A DNA stretch of 64,000 nucleotides from Blakeslea trispora. Taxonomy: Eukaryota > Mucoromycota > Mucoromycetes > Mucorales > Choanephoraceae. The DNA lies in NCBI GenBank assembly GCA_025331445.1, contig JAIWNE010000084.1, positions 1 to 64,000 on the forward strand, given 5' to 3'. Each line of letters starts with the position of its first letter. The stretch's first letter is position 1. The notes below the pieces were generated by a model. It searched no databases. It saw only the letters and a program-made list of their open reading frames with translations, and was not told the origin of the DNA. Of the stretch, positions 26,900 through 37,092 are shown one piece after another. The translations under genes were made by a program, and so were the position numbers.

Positions 26900-27283
26900 T
26901 GATGAAGCCATTCTCTGATCATGAAAGCAATTGATTATGTCGCATACTTGGAAAGAAATCACAAGCAACAGTCCTTGAGTCTGTCCGAATCAATACCTCT
27001 TGACAACCCTTAGCTTTCAACATATTGTAGTAGTTCAACTGTAAAGCTAGTGGGTATACCGAGCGATCAATGGAACAAAAGTCGAAGAATATAGTACCCA
27101 GAGGGAGAGACTGAAGCCAAGGGAGCAAGTCATTCTCCTAGACCCTGTGTGATTGGCCAGACCATAAGGCCAGAGATGGTCTAAATGCGCAAATAAAAAA
27201 AAAATGGGTTTAACAAAAAGTAAACTTGAGTGTAATTCGAATAAGGATGATGTTGACGACTTGCATAATTGTACTGATAGCAT
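26900..27283 (-). pseudogene. Retroelement RNase H-like remnant
   Basis: Minus-strand fragments in two frames include LQLNYYNMLKAKGCQEVLIRTDSRTVACDFF. This resembles the RNase H segment of DIRS/Ngaro-type retroelements, where a V-L-I-x-T-D-(N/S)-x-T motif follows a helix. An upstream segment in another frame (HLDHLWPYGLANHTGSRRM) may belong to it. The fragment is short, frameshifted and has no ends I can see, so it is a relic. Family assignment is tentative. Confidence 0.35.
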
Positions 27284-29313
27284 TTTATATAAACCATATA
27301 AACCATATAAACAAAGCTGGACAAATCCTTAATTGAACTCTAATGAGTTGAAACAACCAGCCTCTCACTAGAAGCTAGCAACTTTACGTTTCAGGCTACT
27401 CGAAACACACGCAGCAAAAGAAACTAAAACCATAGGAGTTGTAATAGATATTAAAGCCATCATATCTAGCATTCACCTCAAAGAAGCCGATTGTCTTAAC
27501 CTTTCAAATTTCTGAAGCACCCTTACTATACATCCAATATGGTAGCGTTGCAAAAGGGCCATCTTCGACAACTATACTGCTTACTTGTCAAATAAATAAT
27601 AATGAATATATTGGAACGACTATCCGAGTGGTTTGGTCAGCAAAACGTTCTTGTTATTCTTAGAATGAACTGTTTCTTAGAGATGAACCTGATTATATGT
27701 AATGATCTGAGCACATTTAGTCTCAACAATGACAATAAGGTTACATTTAGTCACCAAACAAGTCATATAAGATATAACATCATAAGAAATAAATCCAGAC
27801 ATCTAAACCCTTACTATATCAAGGATCCAGATAAAGTCAATAAGATTCATACTAAAAGAAGAATCAGACTAAAGAGATAGCATCATATCATTCCCTGACA
27901 AAGTACTTAGAGTAAGGAGTGATGAAAGACATTAAATTATAAGCAGTACACTAAATTAGTACTGAATAATAATCTGTAAATGACATACATCTTTAGTAGA
28001 AAACATATAAATGGTTGTTGTTAGAATACTTTATATCTGCAACTTTCTCTCAATCTAAAATAAACATAGTAAACAGTCTCACTGTATTCCTATTGTCTTT
28101 TTCTATCTATCACAACCTTAAAACATCACATTATAGAGCTGGTCATTCAAGCACCAAGTTTCTCTTTTTTCAAAGGAGAGGATGTAAGACACTCATAATA
28201 ATATCACAAATAAAACTTGACTGCCTTTATCACCTTTCTTCTGCGACTCATACTACGAAATAGCCTTCTTTGGCTTCTGTAAAGCATTGGGTGACTTGAA
28301 TGGAAAGCAAAATATAGCTTTTGTCAACAATCACATACCGCCTTATTACTTGATGGAGGCGAACATGTCTATTGTATGGAAACGAAAACAATGTGTGTCT
28401 TGTTGCTCTTTGTTTTATATATATTTTATTTAATAGCCAAATCCAAAACAGTAGTTGACATATACTAGTTTTTTGCCAAAGCATTGGTAACAATTGATTA
28501 ATATTGTTATATAAGTAGGTTCTCAGCAGTAACAAAAAAAAAGGCAAAGTACGACTAAGACTCAACTTTTATTGTTTTGTCCGGAATAAGTTCAAAGTAA
28601 ATTGAATGAGTTTTCTAACTAGTCAAGAATCTATCTCTATTTATACTATTCAATTGATGATGGAAAGTGACTTGGTCTTCAATGCACAAGGTCTATCTTT
28701 GTTACACCTTATCCTATCTACCAATGAACAACTCTATATAGCAGGCCAACTTTTATGACTTCTTGCATTGAGACATAAATAATTAGGCAGTGACATCTTC
28801 ATAGTTCTACAAGACTTGAGATATTAATGTTACCATCGTTATCATATGACGTCTTGTAACTGTTGTGAGTCTAGATATTCTATTTGTTAATCCTGCAATG
28901 ATAGCAGTGACATTTGGTTGTCAGGCTAGACACTCAACTCTACAAGTGACTGTGTTATACGTCTCTTTATTTAGTAGTTTATGATCTGAGTCTAGACAGA
29001 GGTTATATGTCAACTATTGTGTTGTTCGATACATCGTTCGATACAACAGATATTTTATACAAGTAGAGTAATGATAGAAACATAAGAAAACAGAATCAAG
29101 AAGAAAAGTATACGAAATGCTTGTTTGATCTCACAGTACAATGGGCTACAACAATAAGACAGTCATTGATAGGCATTTTGCTCAAGTTATCATCGGCATA
29201 GAGCATATACTCGTTATGAAGTTCATCTACGCCCAATAGTCATATTGTAACTAAGTTATGGTTGCAGCACGCTCTATTTGTACAAAAACAGAAAAGCTTG
29301 TCATTCATCATAC
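27284..29313. other. AT-rich accessory DNA without a supportable gene
   Basis: Has a short ATAAACC tandem near 27291-27312. Frames at 27602-27880 (+) and 28248-28565 (-) show no domain; the latter contains a plausible but unrecognised stretch (YNRHVRLHQVIRRYVIVDKS) that may be a decayed coding fragment. Old transposon DNA is likely but I cannot name it. Confidence 0.4.
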
Positions 29314-30411
29314 ATTATTACAGTTCTTTTACTTGCCTTTCCTTGTGTGCTGGAACATCGCTTGTAGGTTGCATGCAGCGCTAGCTGGCAAGTAATCGAA
29401 GCGCGTGTACCGTCAGTGCCGGACCTCCAACACGCAGCGACACTAAATCCAACAAGGTTAAAAGTCATAAAGGATGAGTGATGAAGACCCAGCTATCCGC
29501 GAAGCATCCGTAAGGACGAGACCGGTGTGCAAGACCTTCAAAAGGCAACACCCTCAACCCCATGCTTTTCATTTAAGCGCCAATCCCCGGAAAGGAAACC
29601 CTGCTGCTATGCTTTGCTAGTTGAGCCTATATATAGCTGAAGGCGAGAGAACGCTTTTAGTGTCTCAAAAGTAGAAATATCAGTAAGTGCTTCACGTATA
29701 ATGTATTGTATTATTACAGTTCTTTTACTTGCCTTTCCTTGTGTGCTGGAACATCGCTTGTAGGTTGCATGCAGCGCTAGCTGGCAAGTAATCGAAGCGC
29801 GTGTACCGTCAGTGCCGGACCTCCAACACGCAGCGACACTAAATCCAACAAGGTTAAAAGTCATAAAGGATGAGTGATGAAGACCCAGCTATCCGCGAAG
29901 CATCCGTAAGGACGAGACCGGTGTGCAAGACCTTCAAAAGGCAACACCCTCAACCCCATGCTTTTCATTTAAGCGCCAATCCCCGGAAAGGAAACCCTGC
30001 TGCTATGCTTTGCTAGTTGAGCCTATATATAGCTGAAGGCGAGAGAACGCTTTTAGTGTCTCAAAAGTAGAAATATCAGTAAGTGCTTCACGTATAATGT
30101 ATTGTATTATTACAGTTCTTTTACTTGCCTTTCCTTGTGTGCTGGAACATCGCTTGTAGGTTGCATGCAGCGCTAGCTGGCAAGTAATCGAAGCGCGTGT
30201 ACCGTCAGTGCCGGACCTCCAACACGCAGCGACACTAAATCCAACAAGGTTAAAAGTCATAAAGGATGAGTGATGAAGACCCAGCTATCCGCGAAGCATC
30301 CGTAAGGACGAGACCGGTGTGCAAGACCTTCAAAAGGCAACACCCTCAACCCCATGCTTTTCATTTAAGCGCCAATCCCCGGAAAGGAAACCCTGCTGCT
30401 ATGCTTTGCTA
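29314..30411. repeat. 396-bp tandem repeat, 2.8 copies
   Basis: Units at 29314-29709, 29710-30105 and a truncated third at 30106-30411. The spacing of identical landmarks is exactly 396 bp and I found no internal differences between units 1 and 2. The unit is clearly richer in G and C than its surroundings and contains a TATATATAG box near its end. A minus-strand frame of 85 codons spans each unit junction, but its codon use and lack of domain suggest it is incidental. It could be satellite-like, a tandem non-autonomous retroelement, or an RNA gene array. It does not match 5S rRNA or a tRNA. Confidence 0.9.
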
Positions 30412-30742
30412 ACTGAGCAGTTGAATGATAGCAACAAACTCTGGTTAGCGAACTGCTGAGAAGATACAATAAAAACAATAACAAAAACAAAAAAAAAAAA
30501 AGGAATTGCGTATCCACAGTAGTTAAAAAGAAAAGCGTGTCCGAGTTTCAAAGAGAATGTCGCACACTGATTTGAAGGAATATAGCCGATCTTCCTCTAT
30601 ACAGCGATGAAGGACTAACCAATATGTCACCTCTTTAACTTTTCTCTTTGTTTCTAGTTACAGACATGAGCATGAAGACTAGCAAAAGTAAGAAAAGTCA
30701 CAGTGCAACTTTATCTCGTATCTTATGAACATCAATAATGCT

Positions 30743-30835
30743 ACGATAAAGCTTAACAGTCGCAAAATGACGAGTTGGCAAACTTGAAACGCCAATAAAT
30801 TTCACCTAAAAAGGAAAGTGGTATACCAAAGACTA
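30743..30835. repeat. 93-bp direct repeat, copy 2
   Basis: Second copy of 26349-26441 with one mismatch. It stops precisely at the left TA of the inverted-repeat element at 30836. Confidence 0.9.
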
Positions 30836-31048
30836 GAGATATATGTCGAAAGTTTCAGCCCGCCCCGTTTTTGATTTACTCTCGCTATAATCATCAGATT
30901 TTTGCAAGAGTAGTACGATTAAACATAAAATTTTATTTACAAAAATTCCCAAATGGGCACACAATCTATTTAGACAAAATTGCCCGGGACAGATGGAGGT
31001 GATGGAGAGTCAAAAAACCCTTCTGGGATAGAAGGTAAAAATGAATGG

Positions 31049-31450
31049 CTATATGAGAGGGCTAGATGTCATAACATCGTCAGAAGAGGGAGAGGGGAAC
31101 CAAGCTAAGAGTCTCTGCCCTAGGTCATCGGGCGGAGGAGGAGGGGTCTTAGAGTGTTGAAGATAGTCAAGTTCATAAAGGATCTGGCAAATTGCAGGCC
31201 AGCGGAGAGACCAGGCAATGACAGCTTCGAAAGAGCGTGGGCGACGAACAGGAAGTATGTTTAAAAGGAAAGAAAGGGGGTCAGCAGTTGGTTCTGGCAT
31301 TGCCAAGCGGCGGTGCATCTGCAGGCATTGAATCGCGTGAGCTTTTGTGAGAGAGCGTTGGGGGTGTCGTGGACAGAGGGTGGAGTGACCAGACGGTAGC
31401 CAACCAAGGCGTCAGCGAATACAGCGACTGCGTTCACCATGAGCCATGGG
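31049..31450 (-). pseudogene. LINE (non-LTR retrotransposon) reverse transcriptase C-terminal fragment
   Basis: The minus strand reads RLGWLPSGHSTLCPRHPQRS, then LTKAHAIQCLQMHRRLAMPEPTADPLSFLLNILP and FEAVIAWSLRWPAICQILYELDYLQH, ending in a Pro-rich tail with a stop. Cys/His spacing plus RWP and ELD motifs resemble the C-terminal knuckle region of fungal LINE polyproteins. A stop lies in frame upstream of GWLPSG, so it is dead. More GC-rich than its surroundings. Family assignment is by general resemblance. Confidence 0.5.
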
Positions 31451-31749
31451 TAGCCAAAGGATGGGATCTATGCTGACCTTTGTTCGACAGTGCGAGAGAA
31501 GGGTGTGCCTATGCGAGGACTGAAGGCTCTGAAGATCCTCATTGCGCGCTTGCAGAAAGATTCGATAGAGATCCCGACGGTTGATCGAGTCGATGTTGGG
31601 TTGGCATTTGCAAGAGTAGTACCATTCGATCAGAAAAAAGTTGGGAAATTTTTTGGGTTAGGTCTTGCTTCTCTCTGATGACTACAACTTGAGGAAGCTT
31701 AAAAAGTAAATTTCATCAATTTTGATTAAAAAAAAGGCCACTTAAAACT

Positions 31750-32303
31750 CAGAAAGAAGTATGTTTTTAACCATCGTTAGCTTCAATTCGTTCCAAAAGT
31801 GCACAACTATCGTCAAGCTCCTTCGAATACTGTCTAGCAATGATTGCTGTATCCTTACAAACCGATATCGAAGATTCTTCGTCGATTTTTTGAAGAAAAG
31901 GCTTAAGTTTTGTCTTGAGACTTTCGAATGTCAATTATTCCTCCATTCACCCTTCTTGCAAGTTAGTTTAAAGTGTGCAAGTCCTTCAAGAGAACATCAT
32001 AGCTCGCTACAATGCTTTTTTGTTCTTCAAGTACTGCTGCAAGACTTCTGACTGTAGATACTTGTCCTTCCTTGTTGTTTTTGTCAACTATTTCCTTCAC
32101 GGCAGAAATATATTCCGGCTCCAATTGACGAAAAGGACAACCCATACGTTTTTTTCGGAAGGTTCCAAACGCTCATAATATATACTCATCGCTTTCCGAA
32201 CAGCATAGTCAGCGATGCCAAGGAGCTTAATTAGAGCTTGGTGGAGCTCAAGCTTCGCGATGTTGCGTTGATCGAGCTTCTTATTGAGGATGACATCGAC
32301 CAT
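31750..32303 (-). pseudogene. Unidentified coding fragment inside the TIR element
   Basis: From 32303 the minus strand reads VDVILNKKLDQRNIAKLELHQ, continuing to AVRKAMSIYYERLEPSEK. After a frame change near 32145 it reads FRQLEPEYISAVKEIVDKNN to ASYDVLLKDLHTL, and after another break IDIRKSQDKTLKPFLQKIDEESS. The pieces are long-helical and look like parts of one protein, but the frames do not join by an obvious intron. It may be a captured host-gene fragment. No family recognised. Confidence 0.4.
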
Positions 32304-32542
32304 TCAACTCAAAAGGACAAAAGTTTCAGTTGCAAAGTTCTTAGTGTCAAGAATATCTTCTTTAGCGTACATTTCTAGAAAACTATGTTATAGCAAAGAT
32401 GAAAGAGTACTAAAAGAGCTTTCCAACCATATGCATATTATCTATGTACAACCATTCCTTGTGAGATAGTCACAATATTCAAAAAAGACCAATTTTCGAG
32501 GTGAAACTTTCGACATATATCTCTACAAGAGATACCACAATA

Positions 32543-32749
32543 GAGATTTATTCAAAAAGTTTCACCCTGAATTTTACCACGATTGACAACTATTCTGCAA
32601 GAAATAGACTTGCATGAATCAAGATGTCATAGTATGCTTGGGTAGAAAAAGAGCTTTCTAATCATGAGATCCTGATTAATTCAAGTCTATTTCTTGCAGA
32701 ATAGTTGTCAATCGTGGTAAAATTCAGGGTGAAACTTTTTGAATATATC
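32543..32749. mobile_element. 207-bp hairpin MITE flanked by TA
   Basis: Two arms of about 68-70 bp are near-perfect inverted repeats around a short loop (about 32612-32680), flanked by TA at 32541-32542 and 32750-32751. The ends start GAGATTTATTCAAAAAGTTT, similar in layout to the ends of the 30836-32523 element, so the two are probably related. No coding capacity. Confidence 0.85.
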
Positions 32750-32756
32750 TATTGTA

Positions 32757-33220
32757 CACCACCAAAGGTTTTAGATTGTAAAAAAGGAAACTCAACTTTT
32801 TGGAAGCTAGTCATTGGCTGAAAGCTTTGATGTTCTCCTGTGCGGTAGTTGAAAACCATTTAGCAAAGAATTATTCGTTGGGACTTTGGGATTACTAACA
32901 CGTTTTGAAACAAAAGCAAAATAAAGCCAATCAGTAAATGAGAAAATTTAAACGGAATTCTATTTGAACTTGGAGAAATTAAAGATTTCACCACCAAAGG
33001 TTTTAGATTGTAAAAAAGGAAACTCAACTTTTTGGAAGCTAGTCATTGGCTGAAAGCTTTGATGTTCTCCTGTGCGGTAGTTGAAAACCATTTAGCAAAG
33101 AATTATTCGTTGGGACTTTGGGATTACTAACACGTTTTGAAACAAAAGCAAAATAAAGCCAATCAGTAAATGAGAAAATTTAAACGGAATTCTATTTGAA
33201 CTTGGAGAAATTAAAGATTT
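32757..33220. repeat. 232-bp direct duplication of the transposon's left subterminal region
   Basis: 32757-32988 is repeated as 32989-33220 with no differences I could see. Each copy starts with the CACCACC terminal motif. Confidence 0.92.
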
Positions 33221-33261
33221 ATAGATAAAAGCATAGGAACATAAGTAATAACATAATTAAG

Positions 33262-33365
33262 GGCATAGGTGAGGGCATAGGTGAGGGCATAGGTGAGGGC
33301 ATAGGTGAGGGCATAGGTGAGGGCATAGGTGAGGGCATAGGTGAGGGTATAGGTGAGGGTATATA
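33262..33365. repeat. 12-bp minisatellite (GGCATAGGTGAG)n inside the transposon
   Basis: About eight units, the last ones drifting to GGTATAGGTGAG, just downstream of the transposase stop codon. The same array is at about 37307-37410 in the second copy with an equal number of units. Confidence 0.92.
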
Positions 33366-33411
33366 AACATAATGGAGGGCATAGAAGAGGAAAGGAAGGT
33401 TAAAAGAAGGC

Positions 33412-36294
33412 TTAATTGGAGAGGAAATTGGTATAGTATTTGAAATACCAGTAAATTCCAAACTTGCTTAAGTTGATTGGTTGGTAGTTGTCCAACCGAG
33501 TATGCATATCAAGTAAGCATTCGAGGCGAACTTGCCTATAGTCAATAAGTTCTCTCGTAGGTAGCGCCCTGAGAACATTTGTTAGTCTATCATTGGCAGA
33601 AGCCGGTTGTACTTGATAGACTTGCATAAAACCATCGACGTAAACGCCAACTTGGAGCAAAGAAGGATGTTGTATCTGTTTAAACAGTGCAAACAATCCG
33701 TTGCATACCTTGATATTATCATTTTGATAATCATTGTTATCAACAAAGTCTCGAGTTCCCCCAAAGAAATGTTGGTAAAAGTCTTGTGCATGTGTGTCAA
33801 CAAAATTTAGAACTCTTTGGCCAGTCTTGACTCTAAAGCCATCTTGAGTCAACCAAGAGCCACCATCTACAACATGTCTCATAGCTGCTTGCTTGCCAAA
33901 CTTAACAGCCAATTGTCTTGGAACTTCGGCTTTGTTTGTATGTTCAATGTGCTCCCTGATGTGCTTGTTAAACTGCTCCCCTTTTTCTGTCTCAAAGTTC
34001 AAAGCTGCGCCAAAGCGTTTGATGTCTTGCGATAAGTGAGTAAGGAAATGGGTTTTGGGCTTCAGGTGATACTTGACATGCTTGATGTGTGTGCAGTTTT
34101 GATCATAGTCATAGAGTATGGCAACCAGTTCTCTAGATACTTGGCCTACTACTTCTACATAATGGTTAAAGCCTTGTGGTACTTGCTTTACAAAAAGAAG
34201 GGAGCATAGCTTTCCGAGCTGGACAAAACAAGGAATCATGTACTTGAGATTTCCTGTTGCGTCAGGAAACTCTGCGACTAAAATCACGGGAAGTATTTGA
34301 AGCAATACTTTGAAGTCTCTTCCCAAGAAAGACCCAACATGCTGAAGCTTTCTACTCAGCTTTCTAGAGAAGCCTTTTGAATGCTTGTAATGATCAAGAG
34401 CCGTCGTTATTTTGGTCAATTGCGCTTTAGTAGCAATGATTTTAACGAGGTCTGTTATCAAGTACTTCGACACACCTAGCAATACTGTATGAAGGATCTC
34501 AGTTGGAGTATCCTGTTGTGGATCAAAAGACTTCAGTTGTAAGAGAGCACTTGTGTTAGTGTCTTTAAATGACAAAACTTTTGCTACTGAGCTTTCTCCA
34601 GCTTTAGGAGCATCTAAGATCACACTGCTTCGATCGGAAGTACTTGCTGCTGTCACATAATGAGATCTAACTCGCTGGCAATGATCTCCAGTGTAGTATG
34701 ATCTTGTTCTTTGTCTAGCTTCAGCACCACGAGAAAGGTCGACATAGCACTTTCTACAAGGACACTTGGTACGTAAGCCATAGAGACCACAAAGTTGAGA
34801 GTGACAGGGAGAGTCTGCTTCAATCCACAAAACGGGAGCCACAACAAGCACATCTTCATTGTCAACTGCTGAATACATGACAACACCGTTCTCCAGCTTG
34901 ACTAGGTCTTCTACAAGACAAGGAATCAACGAAACTCCACTAATACCCTCCTTCTTTTGGACAGCTCCAATAAAATGCATATTCTCTAGTGACGATCTTT
35001 CCTTGAATGTCATTGAAGCACATCGCATTGACCAGCTTTCATATGCATTGAACTGCTTGCTCTTGTTTCCACTAGTATCATCGGTGAAAAGAATAATAGG
35101 GCTTATTCTAACCTTGTAATACTTTCCAGGTTGATTAGCAGCAAGCTTTCTGAGTGGATGCATGATGGTGAAAAGGTTCAGATGATATGTGCTGAGTTGC
35201 ATCATACCATTGAAGATGTCGAGTCCAATTGCCAGATTGGCACGATCGACTTGCACTAACTGTATCAATTGACTTGCACGCATCTTGATGCAATTTTCTT
35301 TGATGAAGGTTCTTGAATCATTTGGATAAATGATAACTTGGTAACCTTGTACAAAGAGATTGTTGCATTCAGTATGAAACGATTCGATTAGCAAGTAAAT
35401 AGATCTGTTGCCTGCTTGAATTAGAGCAATATCACCAGACCAGTAGTCAAAGTCATCTACAGTAGTCATAGGCTGTTGGAAGCATGGGTTCTCTTTCCAT
35501 TTCTTGCCTTGTTGTAGGGAGACTGACTGATTGGGAGTACGATCAGGGGCAGAGAAAATTCTAACTGATTTTCTTGGGTTGGACGCCATCAACTTCAAAT
35601 GATCTGAAGGTAGATTTACACATCCTTCAACTGAGGCATTATTATCATTTTTCAAGATAACAGACTTGCTAGGAAAAACTGGAATCTGGTTGCGAACTTG
35701 GTTCTGGTAATGCATGAGCTTGTTGAGTGTTGGCAAAACAACTCTTTCATTCTTTCTGAAAGCTTCTTCAGAAACAATCAATAGAAGCTTGAATGCATAA
35801 AGAATTTTCATCATCATTCTTTGAGATATCATGTCGTTATCTCCATCTACCAAAACATGCAATATCATTGCCTCAATATTCTTGAAAGGAAATGCTGACT
35901 CTGCATTTTGAATTCCTTCGACATTTTGATTGAAAAGACCTTGTAATGTTTGAATACGATAGTTTACAAGCTGTTCCAAAAGTCTGTCGGTGTCTTCATT
36001 TTCTTCTTCAACTTCAGAGTCATTGAAATCCAGTTCGAAGTCATCTTCGTCTTGCTCTTCTTCATTGGCTGCAGCACTAAGTTCTCTTTGCTCAGCAGAT
36101 CTAAGATAGCTGTTGATGTATACTTCGCTCATACGATGCACAGTAGATAAATGTTGTCCAAGCATGTACTTTGTTGCAAATATCCCATCACACAAACCAC
36201 AATGATTCTCAGGCTCTGTTTCGAATTGGCTAAATACACTTCTACCAGGTTGGTTTTGAGGTATGATACGTTGTCTTTTTTGTTGAGAGGACAT
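33412..36294 (-). CDS. DNA transposase, intact copy A (960 aa)
   Basis: One uninterrupted frame. The start at 36294 (MSSQQKRQR, A at -3) was preferred to an upstream in-frame ATG at 36339. A C2H2 zinc finger, HCGLCDGIFATKYMLGQHLSTVH with C-x2-C-x12-H-x4-H spacing, lies near residues 31-54, followed by an acidic stretch. Downstream are ILFTDDTSGNKSKQFNAYES, a cysteine cluster (CGLYGLRTKCPCRKC) and TEILHTVLLGVSKYL. These match a widespread fungal transposase family best known from basidiomycetes; DDTSGN and the LHTVLLG region are likely catalytic segments. I place it near CACTA/tnp2 because of the termini, but this is inference. It looks potentially active: no stops, paired terminal repeats and a near-identical neighbour. 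Confidence 0.8.
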   Translation of the reverse strand: MSSQQKRQRIIPQNQPGRSVFSQFETEPENHCGLCDGIFATKYMLGQHLSTVHRMSEVYINSYLRSAEQRELSAAANEEEQDEDDFELDFNDSEVEEENEDTDRLLEQLVNYRIQTLQGLFNQNVEGIQNAESAFPFKNIEAMILHVLVDGDNDMISQRMMMKILYAFKLLLIVSEEAFRKNERVVLPTLNKLMHYQNQVRNQIPVFPSKSVILKNDNNASVEGCVNLPSDHLKLMASNPRKSVRIFSAPDRTPNQSVSLQQGKKWKENPCFQQPMTTVDDFDYWSGDIALIQAGNRSIYLLIESFHTECNNLFVQGYQVIIYPNDSRTFIKENCIKMRASQLIQLVQVDRANLAIGLDIFNGMMQLSTYHLNLFTIMHPLRKLAANQPGKYYKVRISPIILFTDDTSGNKSKQFNAYESWSMRCASMTFKERSSLENMHFIGAVQKKEGISGVSLIPCLVEDLVKLENGVVMYSAVDNEDVLVVAPVLWIEADSPCHSQLCGLYGLRTKCPCRKCYVDLSRGAEARQRTRSYYTGDHCQRVRSHYVTAASTSDRSSVILDAPKAGESSVAKVLSFKDTNTSALLQLKSFDPQQDTPTEILHTVLLGVSKYLITDLVKIIATKAQLTKITTALDHYKHSKGFSRKLSRKLQHVGSFLGRDFKVLLQILPVILVAEFPDATGNLKYMIPCFVQLGKLCSLLFVKQVPQGFNHYVEVVGQVSRELVAILYDYDQNCTHIKHVKYHLKPKTHFLTHLSQDIKRFGAALNFETEKGEQFNKHIREHIEHTNKAEVPRQLAVKFGKQAAMRHVVDGGSWLTQDGFRVKTGQRVLNFVDTHAQDFYQHFFGGTRDFVDNNDYQNDNIKVCNGLFALFKQIQHPSLLQVGVYVDGFMQVYQVQPASANDRLTNVLRALPTRELIDYRQVRLECLLDMHTRLDNYQPINLSKFGIYWYFKYYTNFLSN

Positions 36295-36843
36295 TTTGAA
36301 GAGAAAATTGAATGAGGAATAAGTAAAGAAGGAATACAATCAAACCAATTTTTCTTTTTTTGATTAAGTTGACCAACAATGTCACACTGAAACGCCTAAT
36401 TTTATTTTCAACTTAGGAGGACTTGAAGATTTTAATTTTGATTTTTCTTTTGCATGCTTCTTTTTTCCCTAATGGTCAAAAAATAACCACCTGCTTATCT
36501 TCTTTATTAGACTACCTGCTCTCCTCAGTCTATTAGGAACATATAAGGTATGAAACAACTTTACTTTCTTTTTATTGTTTACTAACCATATTTAACGCTA
36601 GAACAAAAAGTGAAGATAAGATGCTGAGGTAGGTCATCTATTATTGCATACTGCATAAAGTATATCTCTAACTAGATCTTTCATTCTACTAGGATGTAAT
36701 AACAAAGTTATATATATATAGTGACTTGAATGTAAGTGGTTTCTATCATTAAGTATTGCTCTGTTGCTTATACTTTTTATAATCGATTTAGGCAAGCCAA
36801 GCACTTGATAGTTTATGAATCTCTTAGTTGTAATACGGCCAGC

Positions 36844-37092
36844 TAAATCTATTAGCTACTAGGTTCTGGATAGCTGCTACTAGGCTTCTGAATGGCTACT
36901 TCTAGGCTTGATATACCAGGGTGCAGTAGGTTGTCCTTGGAAGTAGTGTAGTAAGGTAATGGCTATTGCAGCCTAAAAACCTATCTACCTGTATTCCGGG
37001 GTCAATCTACTGCACCCTGGTATATCAAGCCTAGAAGTAGCCATTCAGAAGCCTAGTAGCAGCTATCCAGAACCTAGTAGCTAATAGATTTA
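36844..37092. repeat. Long hairpin (MITE-like) inside transposon copy A
   Basis: Arms of about 85 bp starting TAAATCTATTAGCTACTAGG fold back on each other around a loop of about 80 bp. It is also in copy B at about 40890-41138, so it was present before the tandem duplication. It lies between the transposase start and the right terminus. Confidence 0.85.

Larger units (their letters stand above)
30836..32523. mobile_element. 1.69-kb TIR element flanked by TA (Tc1/mariner-like ends, non-autonomous)
   Basis: The first and last 22 bases are perfect inverted repeats beginning GAGATATATGTCGAAAGTTT. They are flanked by TA on both sides (30834-30835 and 32524-32525), the target duplication of Tc1/mariner-type elements. 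No transposase is visible inside. Instead it holds a LINE reverse-transcriptase tail (minus strand, about 31049-31450) and a separate minus-strand coding fragment (about 31750-32303). It is therefore a cut-and-paste element that carries foreign sequence, or one that was invaded by a LINE. Its ends resemble those of the MITE right next to it. Confidence 0.75.

Noticed and set aside
29480..29540. Hammerhead-ribozyme-like stretch in the 396-bp repeat (TCCGTAAGGACGAGACC resembles stem II and the following core)
   Set aside because: The required CUGANGA core is absent next to it and the second core box reads GAGAC instead of GAAAC. A nearby GTGATGA has G in place of the essential C. A covariance-model search would settle it; by eye it fails.
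29607..30260. Two identical 85-codon minus-strand frames in the 396-bp repeat
   Set aside because: They exist only because the repeat is tandem and identical; no domain, and the third unit cannot make it.
29314..30411. 5S rRNA or tRNA array as an explanation of the 396-bp repeat
   Set aside because: No match to fungal 5S sequence as I know it, and no A-box/B-box pair or cloverleaf visible on either strand.
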